A DNA stretch of 64,000 nt from UBA1388 sp964555515 (GTDB lineage: Bacteria; Patescibacteriota; Microgenomatia; UBA1400; PJMF01), in NCBI GenBank assembly GCA_964555515.1, contig CAZKSJ010000002.1:1-64000 (forward strand). The letters are read 5' to 3'. The notes beneath the pieces were generated by a model, which did not search any database, was not told where the DNA came from, and saw nothing but the letters and a program-made list of their open reading frames with translations. The number at the start of each line of letters is the position of its first letter. Position 1 is the stretch's first letter. A program made the translations under genes and the position numbers. Positions 44,095-52,890 of the stretch are shown in pieces.

Positions 44095-45699
44095 ATGACA
44101 CTCAAACGTGTCCCTAACTCTACTTTACTGAAGAAATTTCACATCACCGATAAAACTCAAAATCTTTGGAAATATTTGTGTTATGTGGCAATCTTTATTT
44201 TATTTACTGTGGGATCTTTACACCTCCAAAAAGCTGATTTTTATTATGATACCGACATTGCTCGAGATATGCTTTTACTCGAAGAAATGGTTAAGGAAAA
44301 TAAATTAACACTGATTGGCGGCAGAACCAGCGTATCTGGCGTATTTCATGGGCCCTTATATTATTGGCTGATGTTACCATTTTTTGTTTTATCTGGCGGC
44401 AATCCAGTAGCGATTAGTTGGGTGTGGTTTGTGATATATCTGATGTTTATTGGATCATTCTATTACGTTGGGAAAAGAGTATTCGACGATCAGACCGCTT
44501 TGATGAGTACTACCTTGCTCACAAGCGCTACTATCGCTTATTCTAGCGGCTTCACTCACAGCGTATTGGCCAACTTTCTGATTGTTCCCTTAATCTATTT
44601 AGTATATCTCTATCTTCAGTCCAACAAAGTCTGGCTGCTATTGGGAGCTGTCTTGGTGGCAGGATTGATTATTCAGTTTCAAATGGCATTTGGTGTACCA
44701 ATATTGATACTAATTGGAGGTTATACGATTTATCATATCGTTTATCACCAGAATTATATACATTTATTGGCAGGTTTATTACTATTTGTGCCAATCAGCA
44801 CATTCATTGCATTTGATTTACGACACAACTTTATTCAGCTAAATTCGGTTTGGTCAATAATCACTGGTGAAAGTGCCGGAAATTCTAGTCTTAATGGATA
44901 CTGGCCAGATCGTTGGGCTTCATTTATCGATACGTTCAGATTTTGGTCAATTCCTCTCAATGAGTTGCAAGATTTTGCTAAAGTCTCCACCATTATCTTG
45001 TTAGCGTTTCTCGCGTACCAAAACTTTTTAGCCGGCAATAAATCAAATAAATTTATCACCTTGTCAACATTGATTATCTTTGGTTTTTGGATTGTGACTA
45101 GTCCATTTAAAGGCAATGTATGGCCTCAATACTATCGCACCTTATTGCCCATAGTCATACTTTGTCTGACTTATGCTGTGGTTCATTATCTACCAAAGAA
45201 GTTATTCCTAACCATATTGCTGTTGATTATTGGTACTAATACATTTTTTGCTCTCAAGTCTGGGATTGATTATCTAAAATCTACACCCACAACTGATGAA
45301 ATACATTGGAAGTTCTATCGTCAAATGGTTGAGGATGTTTTGGTTAATAGTGGTGGTGAACCATTTGGCTACTATGTTTTCACTCCTGACCAATTTGGTT
45401 ATCAAGCCAAGTACGCACTGAGATTCTTTACCAAAGCTAATAATGCCATTGCTCAACCGTACACCAAACAATCGTTGACGTATTTGATACTTGCAGGCTA
45501 TTGGGATGACAATAAGTTTTTAAGTAAAGAGTATTGGCAGAATAGCCAGGTAAGAATTGACCGTGACCCCGATGAACTTTGGAATTATAAAAATTTTGAA
45601 GAGCAAGAAACTTACACTGTAATGAGATTTAATTTAACAGATTTAGAAACTGCTATTCCCTCTGAGCCAACTCTGCTTGAAGGAATTCATTTTCGATAA
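44095..45699 (+). CDS. GT39-like membrane glycosyltransferase, 534 aa (group B)
   Basis: Polytopic GT-C protein with FYYDTDIARDMLLLEEMV in the first loop, then IGGRTSVSGVFHGPLYYWLM, the group B pattern shared with the genes at 8996 and 51337. Eight or more hydrophobic helices are followed by a soluble C-terminal domain (PFGYYVFTPDQFGYQAKYAL, about 415-530). It is monocistronic, with a possible operator upstream and a structured region and tRNA downstream. Base composition is somewhat more AT-rich than its neighbours. Donor and acceptor unknown. Confidence 0.82.
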   Translation: MTLKRVPNSTLLKKFHITDKTQNLWKYLCYVAIFILFTVGSLHLQKADFYYDTDIARDMLLLEEMVKENKLTLIGGRTSVSGVFHGPLYYWLMLPFFVLSGGNPVAISWVWFVIYLMFIGSFYYVGKRVFDDQTALMSTTLLTSATIAYSSGFTHSVLANFLIVPLIYLVYLYLQSNKVWLLLGAVLVAGLIIQFQMAFGVPILILIGGYTIYHIVYHQNYIHLLAGLLLFVPISTFIAFDLRHNFIQLNSVWSIITGESAGNSSLNGYWPDRWASFIDTFRFWSIPLNELQDFAKVSTIILLAFLAYQNFLAGNKSNKFITLSTLIIFGFWIVTSPFKGNVWPQYYRTLLPIVILCLTYAVVHYLPKKLFLTILLLIIGTNTFFALKSGIDYLKSTPTTDEIHWKFYRQMVEDVLVNSGGEPFGYYVFTPDQFGYQAKYALRFFTKANNAIAQPYTKQSLTYLILAGYWDDNKFLSKEYWQNSQVRIDRDPDELWNYKNFEEQETYTVMRFNLTDLETAIPSEPTLLEGIHFR

Positions 45700-45786
45700 A
45701 TCATAGCTCACTCGCATGCACTAGGAGGGCACTTCACTTCGTTGCGTACTCTCCGTCGCGAACCATAGCTTAATCTAACAGTCCAC

Positions 45787-45827
45787 GATCATGTTGAATT
45801 TAGGCTAAAGCCTAATTCATCATGATC
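45787..45827 (-). repeat. Long hairpin at the 3' end of tRNA-Gln
   Basis: Arms 45787-45805 and 45810-45827 are complementary over about 18 bp with one mismatch and one extra base around a TAAA loop. The inner arm begins in the last two bases of the tRNA, so a primary tRNA transcript would fold this stem directly after its acceptor. No U-run follows. It may define the transcript end, guide 3' processing or protect the precursor. The remaining stretch 45700-45786 holds two CATAGCT copies and nothing else I recognise. Confidence 0.6.
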
Positions 45828-45895
45828 CCGGACTAGGATTCGAACCTAGGATAACAAGTTCAGAGCCTGTTGTGATGCCACTTCACTATCCGGGA
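45825..45895 (-). tRNA. tRNA-Gln (anticodon CUG)
   Basis: Complete cloverleaf on the minus strand. The 7-bp acceptor stem is TCCCGGA/TCCGGGA. The D arm is GTGA/TCAC. The anticodon stem ACAGG/CTTGT has loop CTCTGAA, giving anticodon CUG for Gln codon CAG. The T arm CTAGG/CCTAG carries TTCGAAT. The discriminator base is U (45825). CCA is not encoded, so it must be added post-transcriptionally, which fits the CCA-adding enzyme at 62531. Confidence 0.93.
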
Positions 45896-45932
45896 CTGTA
45901 TTGCTGCTGTTATCTACAAGTCTGAACAGGTT

Positions 45933-45941
45933 AGTATATCA
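45933..45941 (-). promoter_or_regulatory. Extended -10 (TGA-TATACT) of tRNA-Gln
   Basis: TATACT on the minus strand (45938 to 45933) preceded by TGA, about 30 nt upstream of the mature 5' end after the predicted start point. Confidence 0.5.
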
Positions 45942-45964
45942 AACAAAGACACTAAAACGCCAGC

Positions 45965-45992
45965 TTGTTTTAAATTTTATGAATCCTAAGAT
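45965..45992 (+). promoter_or_regulatory. Promoter of the response-regulator gene
   Basis: TTGTTT (45965-45970), 16-nt spacer, TAAGAT (45987-45992). The hexamer begins 14 nt before ATG 46001. TAAGAT recurs at 8893 and at 47396 upstream of the partner kinase. Confidence 0.55.
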
Positions 45993-46000
45993 ATCAATCC

Positions 46001-46675
46001 ATGTCACCCCATCTTTTAATCGTCGAAGACGACCGCAACTTGCAAGACTTGCTTATTAGTCATTTCACCCAAAAATATAGTGTCACCACCACCGACTCGG
46101 TTGATAGAGCCTGCGACTTAATTGACCGCACCCAATTTGATTTAGCCATTGTTGATCGAGTCTTGAGTGATGGTGATGGCCTCGATGTCGTCACCTATCT
46201 TAAAGATGTGCAACCACAGTCAAGAGTGATTGCCTTGAGCAAGATGGGTCGTCCCGAGCAGCGCGTATCTGGCCTTGAATCTGGTGCAGACGACTATTTA
46301 GCCAAGCCATTTTGTTTGGCGGAACTAACCATCAAAGTCAGTAAATTGCTCGCCAACATCAAGAATAATAATCGCTCATCACAAATAAAAACTAAGTACT
46401 TAAAGTTAAACAATCACACTTCAGAATTAGGTTTGCGAGACTCGGTGGTGAGACTACGTCGTCGTGAGGCACAAATTTTGAGCGTGTTGTTGCTCTATCT
46501 TAATCAAGTGGTGAGTAGGCAGATGATCATCAACAGTGTTTGGCAAAATAAAGATTTTGTACCCAACAAAACTACCCTCGATGTCTATATCCGCCGCTTA
46601 AGAATGCACTTGGGAGGAAGCGCTGGTCAGATCGTGACAATCAAAGGCGTGGGTTATTCATATCAAGAAATCTAG
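46001..46675 (+). CDS. OmpR/PhoB-family response regulator, 224 aa
   Basis: Two-component transcription regulator. Receiver domain 1-120: acidic pair ED-D (9-11), phosphoacceptor D52 in DLAIVDRVL, and the conserved lysine in DDYLAKPF (about residue 102). The C-terminal winged-helix DNA-binding domain spans about 130-224 (RLRRREAQILSVLLLYL, TLDVYIRRLRMHLG, TIKGVGYSY). It is transcribed from its own leaderless-type promoter and converges on a histidine kinase gene with a 35-nt 3' overlap. Confidence 0.93.
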   Translation: MSPHLLIVEDDRNLQDLLISHFTQKYSVTTTDSVDRACDLIDRTQFDLAIVDRVLSDGDGLDVVTYLKDVQPQSRVIALSKMGRPEQRVSGLESGADDYLAKPFCLAELTIKVSKLLANIKNNNRSSQIKTKYLKLNNHTSELGLRDSVVRLRRREAQILSVLLLYLNQVVSRQMIINSVWQNKDFVPNKTTLDVYIRRLRMHLGGSAGQIVTIKGVGYSYQEI

Positions 46676-47339
46676 TTCTTGGGCTCAATATTGGTAACTT
46701 CAGCACCACCATGGTGCCCAATCCAGGTTTAGATAATATTTCAAATTTACCATAAAATACCGATTCAACTACCCACTTCACAAACGGCAAACCAATACCC
46801 ATGCCATCTTTTTTAGTAGTCAAGAATGGTTGTTTCACCAATAATTGCTGCCATGTATTCATCCCTTGCCCAAAATCAGAAAGCACAATCTTTAATACTT
46901 TTTGGGAAGAAAAAAGATTCAGCCCAACTAGGGTTTCTTCATTTGATTCCAGACTGTTTTTTACCAAACACATCACCGCTTCAATGAGCAACAGCTGTTT
47001 ACCCTGCAGGCTCACTCCATCAATCTGGCGGTGTGCAAAGTAGACTCTGTCAGAATCGGGCAATAACAACAACTGCTGAGCAATCATGACCGTGGTTTCT
47101 TTAACCGAGAATGTGTAGTGGTGATGAGGTGAGCGCAGTGCTCTCAATACTCCTCTAATTTGCTGATAAGCAGCCGATTTTACCCGATCATCATTTGTAG
47201 CCGCCAGCACTGTCAACGGCGAAGCAATGGAGTGTTCAATCAGACTACCTAACACGACTTGTTTATCAATTGAGTTACCAAAATCATCGGGTTGAATAAA
47301 ACAAATGATATCCAAAAACTGCTCCCAAAGCCGTTTCAT
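46641..47339 (-). CDS. Soluble histidine kinase, 232 aa
   Basis: Compact sensor-kinase catalytic protein without membrane or sensor domain. H36 in EHSIASPLTVL is the probable phosphorylated histidine. The N box is EAVMCLVKNSLES (N128), the D/G1 box DFGQGM (155-160) and the G2 box GMGIGLP (179-185). It begins directly with the dimerisation helix, so the signal input must come from another protein or be cytoplasmic. It is probably the partner of the convergent response regulator, though opposite orientation is unusual for a pair. A TGA-TAAGAT extended -10 at 47391-47399 gives a leader of about 45 nt. Confidence 0.85.
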   Translation of the reverse strand: MKRLWEQFLDIICFIQPDDFGNSIDKQVVLGSLIEHSIASPLTVLAATNDDRVKSAAYQQIRGVLRALRSPHHHYTFSVKETTVMIAQQLLLLPDSDRVYFAHRQIDGVSLQGKQLLLIEAVMCLVKNSLESNEETLVGLNLFSSQKVLKIVLSDFGQGMNTWQQLLVKQPFLTTKKDGMGIGLPFVKWVVESVFYGKFEILSKPGLGTMVVLKLPILSPRTRFLDMNNPRL

Positions 47340-47390
47340 ATTCTTTTTCTCTATCTCTCAAGCATTGGGCAGGCAAATTAAACTACGTTA

Positions 47391-47399
47391 ATCTTATCA
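47391..47399 (-). promoter_or_regulatory. Extended -10 (TGA-TAAGAT) of the kinase gene
   Basis: TAAGAT on the minus strand (47396 to 47391) preceded by TGA. This is one of the few head genes here with a leader long enough (about 45 nt) for an ordinary ribosome-binding site. Confidence 0.5.
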
Positions 47400-47453
47400 A
47401 GATAAATTTGAAAATAAATGAGTAACGGTTATGTAAAAGTTATAATGTCTATT

Positions 47454-49103
47454 TTACTTATATTGATCGCCATTTCGCACAATTTCGGTTACATCCCAAA
47501 CTTGTAAGCAAGGGGCATCAAAGGGTCGGCAGTACTCAGCCACTAAGTATTCTTTGGTTATATCAAAGGTAATGCGATGCGAATTGACTAATATCCAAAG
47601 CCGATCAAACTCACTTTGCCGATCAATTAATACTTGCGGAATACTGTTGACGGGCTGACCTGCTCCCTCCACATAGATATTTTCCACTGGCGTGCGATGG
47701 AGATACATCAGTACTCCATCTGGCAATGTGCCAAAAAAGCCTTCTGTCGCCACAGCAATTTTTTGCTCGGCTGCTTGAGTTTGCAGCAAGTTTACGAACT
47801 GATAAATACCGTGACCAGACGACCACTTAGTCAGATACTGCTCTTTATCGGCAGGCACGTATGGATATGAAGAGACATCTGTCCAGGCATAAGTCAGTGC
47901 CACCAGAGATGGAGTAATAATCTGTTGGATTAACATAATTGAAGTAAATACCACCACAATTTGCTTGGCAACACTGATTTTCATCATCTGGTGGCGCACT
48001 CTCTCTAGATAGAAGGAAGCCGCCAAGGCAGCGGCCACGGTCAGATAGAGCACTGAGGGCATTAGGTATCTTGGGTAGACGACTTTGCCAAGCACCACAA
48101 TCGGAAACACAAAAGAAAGACTTGCAAGAATCAACACCAACTGCTGTCGCCGCAAGTCCCTCTCAAATAACCCAGCAATAATTAATACAACCACACCCGG
48201 AGTTAAGTACCACCAATAATAACTAAAGTACGTAGGGGCATTAATCAAAGTTTGTTGCCATGCTCCATGTAAGAGCACATCTGAGACCGGATATAAAAAG
48301 TCACTACCCCGGAAGATGAGCTGGGGAAAGGCAGCTGAGATTTTTAAAGTGAGAAAAATCAATAAGCCGATCGCGACCAACACCCCAACCCTGATTAGTC
48401 TGGAAATTAATCGGGACGCCGATTCTAGAGGTGGCAATAAGGTTAATGCAAACAATGACGGTACTGCCAATAAGGCGGGAATTTTGGTATACAAAGCTGC
48501 TCCTAAAAATATTCCTCCCCACCACATCCACGCTCCATTAAGAGACCATAAACGTTTGATTTCTGCATAACTTATCCGCCAAAACATTCTCACAAACTGC
48601 TGATGGCTGGCAATCAGACCGGCTTGAGTATTAAGCTTGATGACCGCTAAGGAAGCACCAGCAATCCAAACAGTCAACCAGCCATCCATTAAGGCCATGC
48701 GATGGTGGATAAACCAAAAAGGCAAAAATGTCACGAACAACGCCCCAATTGTTTGGGTAAACCGCTTGCCGCCCAATGCTTTGAGGATCAACGTCACAAA
48801 AACTAATTGAACTGCGCCTCCCAATACAGACACAAATCTGCCGGCAAATAATGGATCATCAAATAAATACTGAAAAGGAAATAGCATCCAGATAAAAAGG
48901 GGGGTTTTGCCATCATTTAAGGGAAAGAATAAATACCGTGGCAAATCATCAATCATGAGTTGCGACCATCTGATGTAAATCGCTTCATCTGCAAAAACAG
49001 GCAAAGCGGTTAGGTAAATCAGGTGAGTCAAAAAATAGATGGTCAACCAGATACCAAACCACTTTATTTCTCGGTGAAGGAGATTTGCACGAAGTCGTTT
49101 CAC
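47454..49103 (-). CDS. GT39-like membrane glycosyltransferase, 549 aa
   Basis: Polytopic GT-C protein of the ArnT type. The first-loop motif is PVFADEAIYIRWSQLMIDD, then FPLNDGKTPLFIWMLFPFQY, the classical DE...DxKxPL arrangement. FVTFLPFWFIHHRMALMDGW follows. It is neither the FGDYK nor the SVGN type. The frame opens at a GTG (49124), but that start lies upstream of a perfect TATAAT. The GTG at 49103, 12 nt after the hexamer's first base, is the predicted start. A soluble tail ends in PCLQVWDVTEIV. Confidence 0.83.
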   Translation of the reverse strand: MKRLRANLLHREIKWFGIWLTIYFLTHLIYLTALPVFADEAIYIRWSQLMIDDLPRYLFFPLNDGKTPLFIWMLFPFQYLFDDPLFAGRFVSVLGGAVQLVFVTLILKALGGKRFTQTIGALFVTFLPFWFIHHRMALMDGWLTVWIAGASLAVIKLNTQAGLIASHQQFVRMFWRISYAEIKRLWSLNGAWMWWGGIFLGAALYTKIPALLAVPSLFALTLLPPLESASRLISRLIRVGVLVAIGLLIFLTLKISAAFPQLIFRGSDFLYPVSDVLLHGAWQQTLINAPTYFSYYWWYLTPGVVVLIIAGLFERDLRRQQLVLILASLSFVFPIVVLGKVVYPRYLMPSVLYLTVAAALAASFYLERVRHQMMKISVAKQIVVVFTSIMLIQQIITPSLVALTYAWTDVSSYPYVPADKEQYLTKWSSGHGIYQFVNLLQTQAAEQKIAVATEGFFGTLPDGVLMYLHRTPVENIYVEGAGQPVNSIPQVLIDRQSEFDRLWILVNSHRITFDITKEYLVAEYCRPFDAPCLQVWDVTEIVRNGDQYK

Positions 49104-49109
49104 ACTAGC

Positions 49110-49115
49110 ATTATA
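49110..49115 (-). promoter_or_regulatory. -10 box (TATAAT) with leaderless GTG start
   Basis: Perfect TATAAT on the minus strand, first base at 49115, exactly 12 nt before GTG 49103. The start codon is inferred from this spacing. Confidence 0.6.
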
Positions 49116-49229
49116 CGACGTCACTCAGATGAAACCTAGCGACTCTTCAGCGATTAATTAAATAACAATGATCATCATCCTTAGAATCGACAAACCCGCA
49201 ATCGACGACTAATAAACCTTCAATTAAAC

Positions 49230-50561
49230 TCAGCTTTCAATCACCTTTAGGCGTGGTAAAGCAGAACTGATTGACTTGCGCTCTTTTTTTCGCTTGACAA
49301 AGACGTATAACAAGCAAAGTCCTGCGGGTAACCAAGTAGTTAATTGTTGGTGCCATAACACGTTCCCCTCAAACCCACCAGCCAATATCCAAGGAGCATA
49401 GCGCCAGAGTGAACTGAGCGATAAGACCAACATCAACTGTGACCAACGTTCAAACTTGATTAAAGGTAACCAAATTAACGGCCAAATCAAATACCAAGGA
49501 TGGAATTGTTGAGAACGCGTTGTTAATAAAGGTAGGAACATCAAGACAGAAGCGATTAAGGGTAGTTTTGTGAGTAGCTTGTGGTCTAACCAATCAACCA
49601 TGATTGTTTGGTATTTCTGGGGAATTATGGATAAGTGCCCGATCTGCGTTCGTTTAAAAATGTTTATTAGCACCAACTTTTCTAGCAAAATCAGGGTAAC
49701 CAGGGGCAACAATATTAGGGTGGCGTATTTGATGCTCACCGACAATAATAGCAAGCCAACCCCCAACATCATTGGTCGGAAAAGCTGGCTATTGATCGTC
49801 TTAATATTAGTCAACACCACTAAGCCAGCCATGGCGGGCACCATCATCCACAGATCATTGTGGGAATTGCCGATCACCTCAATCACCACTAGGGGATTTA
49901 GAAAAAATAAGGCTAGTTGCCAAACTTTTAAGCTTTGACCAGTCCATGCCTTGGCAGCCAATAACACCACCCAGAGCGCGACGAGTAAACTAAGTAAACT
50001 GAAGAATCGAAAAGCGAACCAAGAAGTAATAAATTTTCCCCCGCCAAGCAGGTATGGCAACAATGATAATGCGGTCCAACCATACCCATATGGAGCTGGT
50101 GTATGGGTATTGTGCATGAACCTCGTCCAGTCGTCTGCCACAAAATTGAGGGCCACTACCTGGTGAGGATCTGCACCATACACCAAGACCATTTTGGCAT
50201 TAAATATGTAATTAAAGACATCATGAGAGAGAGCGTTATAAGCAAATAATAACGGCAAAATTAGTAAAACATAAAAACCGATCATTTTTGGCTGAAAAGT
50301 GAGGTTTACCAGCTCCTTCCTCCTGAATATCACCGCCAAAGACAAAAAAATCACAAACCAAAGTGTGGTAATCAGCAAATATCCCTGGGTGAGCAGCACA
50401 CTATTATGAAAGAAAGTCTGCCACATCCAAGTTTGAAACTGCCAGTAGATGGGATGGTTAATTAAAACCAAGTTTGGATCGACCAATCCATAAGTAAGCA
50501 GCGCATACAACAAACCGCACAAAAAGTATGCGGATAACAACATTTTTAGTGAAAGTCTCAT
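49230..50561 (-). CDS. GT87/MptA-like membrane mannosyltransferase, 443 aa
   Basis: Polytopic GT-C protein resembling actinobacterial alpha-mannopyranosyltransferases. SHDVFNYIFNAKMVLVYGAD carries the first-loop acidic motif (about 118-137). NTHTPAPYGYGWTALSLLPY and EVIGNSHNDLWMMVPAMAGL follow, all typical of the group. The C-terminus is a basic cytoplasmic tail (KRKKERKSI). It lies 2 nt after a DPM1/ALG5-like synthase gene, which probably supplies its polyprenyl-phosphate sugar donor. Last gene of the operon that runs down from 57317 or beyond. Confidence 0.8.
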   Translation of the reverse strand: MRLSLKMLLSAYFLCGLLYALLTYGLVDPNLVLINHPIYWQFQTWMWQTFFHNSVLLTQGYLLITTLWFVIFLSLAVIFRRKELVNLTFQPKMIGFYVLLILPLLFAYNALSHDVFNYIFNAKMVLVYGADPHQVVALNFVADDWTRFMHNTHTPAPYGYGWTALSLLPYLLGGGKFITSWFAFRFFSLLSLLVALWVVLLAAKAWTGQSLKVWQLALFFLNPLVVIEVIGNSHNDLWMMVPAMAGLVVLTNIKTINSQLFRPMMLGVGLLLLSVSIKYATLILLPLVTLILLEKLVLINIFKRTQIGHLSIIPQKYQTIMVDWLDHKLLTKLPLIASVLMFLPLLTTRSQQFHPWYLIWPLIWLPLIKFERWSQLMLVLSLSSLWRYAPWILAGGFEGNVLWHQQLTTWLPAGLCLLYVFVKRKKERKSISSALPRLKVIES

Positions 50562-50563
50562 AA

Positions 50564-51337
50564 TTAATTCGAAGCCCGATAAGCGCCTTGAAAATCCGAA
50601 ATCCGAATTTTTAAAATATCCCTTAACATGCGCAGCGAATCTTTGATGGGACTGACTCGATTTGTCTCAGTGTGTTTCCAGATGATTGGCACTTCTTTAA
50701 TTTTAAACTTAAACTTTCTGGCGAGGTATAGTAACTCTACGTCAAAAGCACCGGTAAACGCATCTGTTCTAAGTTTTTGCTCACCATAAACACGCAACGA
50801 GTTAAACAATTTTTCAGTCGCAGCGGCTGAAAATAACTTAAAACCACATTGGGTATCATCAATTCCTGGCACAGCCATCAACTGCACTAACAAATTAAAC
50901 CCTCGACCCATAATATGGCGGTATAATGGCTCCTTATCTCTTCTAGCACCCTTGATTTCCCGTGAGCCAATCACTACCTCATAATCCTGCTTAGCGTATG
51001 TAAACAAATTTTCAACTTCAGAAAGCGGGGTAGACTGATCAAAATCAGTAAACAAGCGCCATACACCCCTGGCTTCAAGCATGCCTGCCTTGACGGTGGG
51101 AGCTTTGCCGGCATGAATGTTTCTCAGTAAATACACGTTGGGATACTGACCAGCATATTTTGATAACTCTTCCAGAGTTTTATCGGTTGAACCATCGTCG
51201 CTAAAAATCACCTCCCACTCATAGTCCTGCTTCTGCAAGTATCCAAGCAGTTGTTCAATGACGCCTCTTTCAAGGTTTTTTTGCTCATTATAAGAGGGAA
51301 TCACCACTGATAGAAATGGCTGCTTCATGCTCTTCAT
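50564..51337 (-). CDS. GT2-family polyprenyl-phosphate sugar synthase (ALG5-like), 257 aa
   Basis: GT-A enzyme resembling dolichyl-phosphate beta-glucosyltransferase. It has SVVIPSYNEQKNLERGVIEQ, VIFSDDGSTDKTLEELSKYA, NIHAGKAPTVKAGMLEARGV, the metal site LFTDFDQSTPLSEVE, and DTQCGFKLFSAAATEKLF. It has no membrane helices of its own. Two ATGs lie in tandem (51340 and 51337); 51337 has GAGG four bases upstream and is preferred. The upstream GT39-like stop overlaps here. It probably produces the lipid-phosphate sugar for the adjacent GT-C proteins. Confidence 0.89.
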   Translation of the reverse strand: MKSMKQPFLSVVIPSYNEQKNLERGVIEQLLGYLQKQDYEWEVIFSDDGSTDKTLEELSKYAGQYPNVYLLRNIHAGKAPTVKAGMLEARGVWRLFTDFDQSTPLSEVENLFTYAKQDYEVVIGSREIKGARRDKEPLYRHIMGRGFNLLVQLMAVPGIDDTQCGFKLFSAAATEKLFNSLRVYGEQKLRTDAFTGAFDVELLYLARKFKFKIKEVPIIWKHTETNRVSPIKDSLRMLRDILKIRISDFQGAYRASN

Positions 51338-52878
51338 CATACCTCACCTTCTGCTGATTGACCACGTTTTTCTAAAATCATTACTTCGGTGCCGTTGGAG
51401 AGCTGAAATTTTGTCAATGACTGACTTGGACCGAACGTGACAATCTCATAGATTGGCAGAGCTAACGGGTCTTCTGCTACTCGTTCTTCATCAATGATAA
51501 CTAGTTTTTTCGCCCTAGCATGTTCTTCCGGTGAAAGAGGTGATTTATCAGGAATTGTATGTAAATAATATCGATAATTCATGCCATACAAGTCTTTAGA
51601 AGATGATAATAAAATTAAGGTGTAATTCTCGCCAGCATCTATGCGAGCATGAATGGCAGCCGCTGCTTCCGATAATTGATTGATCGTTGGTCCAGACGGT
51701 TGAAAGCTATATTGGCCAACGTTATATCTTAAATAAAACACCAGAAAACCGACAAAGATGATCAAATTTAGTTTGTGAAGCTTGATTAGCTGATCAAATA
51801 CATAACCAAATAGCAAAAACGTCGCTGGAAATAAATAGGCGATGTAGTGATCGAAGACTGAGTGTTGATAAAAACTCAAACCCAATACACCCACCAATAA
51901 CCAGACAATCACGACTATCACACCTGCTTGTGGCTGGTGTTTTTTGTGATCGCGATAAACAAATAAGCCAGTCAATAATATCGTGATGAGCAACAAAAGG
52001 GAGTTAAGCTGCCGCTGCTTGCCAATCGTGAACTCAAATAAAACGTGCATCGCCCGCCCGTGAGTCTCTCTAATCACCGTCTCCAAACCGCCCAATCTTT
52101 GCTCTGCTTGAGTAAAATTTTGGTCACTCGTGAGCAATGATCCCAACGCCTTGAAATTAGTCCAATCATGCTTAAAATCAAACAATAGTAAAGGCACAAA
52201 CGAGATCACTAAAATGGCCAGCGCACCGATGGTAGGCATGACTAATGGCTGCAGCTTTTTTGATCGAAACCTTTGCCCAAAACTAATCAACCAAATTACC
52301 ACTGCCGCCGCTCCAGCCAAAATCGTCACATAATGCAGTTGCAACAATATTGCAAATAATAACCCAACCAACAACCAATATTTTGGATTTTTTTGCCAGG
52401 CTAAATATGTGGCATACATCATTGCTAGAGAAACAAAAGGTGCCAAATTAGGATTCCAACTAAATCTACTTAAGGAAATTGCCACCACCGAGAAAGTCAT
52501 CAATAACCCGGCGATGAGTCCAGCTCTTTCACCCACCAGCTTTCTGCCCCATAAGTACAATCCAAGTACCGTTGCCACCCCAAATATAGCCATAGCAAAA
52601 GCTGGACCCAACGGACTGGGATAGGAAAGCCACAAAAAAGGCAACATAAAATAATAGTAAAATGGCCCCAAATACATGTTGCCAACACTAGTGACGGGAC
52701 CAATAAAAACTAGGTCACCTTCTTGAAATATCTTCGCAACAATTAAAGCATCTCTGCCCTGATCGCCCAAAAAATGTAAAGAACCAGGTAAATTCCACAC
52801 CCGCAGACCAAGCGCAATCGCTGCCAAGATGACTAAGATCAATCTCTCTCTAGTAATTTTGATGGGCAAGTTTCTCAT
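51337..52878 (-). CDS. GT39-like membrane glycosyltransferase, 513 aa (group B)
   Basis: Polytopic GT-C protein with LHFLGDQGRDALIVAKIFQE in the first loop and IGPVTSVGNMYLGPFYYYF directly after. This is the clearest version of the group B pattern found also at 8996 and 44095. LSRFSWNPNLAPFVSLAMMY is the shared second-loop segment (compare SWNPNMIPF at 8996). The C-terminal soluble domain (about 400-513) is short. It lies 12 nt after the DPM1-GtrA gene, without a visible Shine-Dalgarno site. Confidence 0.83.
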   Translation of the reverse strand: MRNLPIKITRERLILVILAAIALGLRVWNLPGSLHFLGDQGRDALIVAKIFQEGDLVFIGPVTSVGNMYLGPFYYYFMLPFLWLSYPSPLGPAFAMAIFGVATVLGLYLWGRKLVGERAGLIAGLLMTFSVVAISLSRFSWNPNLAPFVSLAMMYATYLAWQKNPKYWLLVGLLFAILLQLHYVTILAGAAAVVIWLISFGQRFRSKKLQPLVMPTIGALAILVISFVPLLLFDFKHDWTNFKALGSLLTSDQNFTQAEQRLGGLETVIRETHGRAMHVLFEFTIGKQRQLNSLLLLITILLTGLFVYRDHKKHQPQAGVIVVIVWLLVGVLGLSFYQHSVFDHYIAYLFPATFLLFGYVFDQLIKLHKLNLIIFVGFLVFYLRYNVGQYSFQPSGPTINQLSEAAAAIHARIDAGENYTLILLSSSKDLYGMNYRYYLHTIPDKSPLSPEEHARAKKLVIIDEERVAEDPLALPIYEIVTFGPSQSLTKFQLSNGTEVMILEKRGQSAEGEV

Positions 52879-52890
52879 AGCAAATGGCGT

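Noticed and set aside
43880..44098. 72-codon frame between the antiporter and the GT39-like gene
   Set aside because: TTG start, AT-driven composition, and it covers the inverted repeat and -10 of the next gene. Regarded as intergenic.
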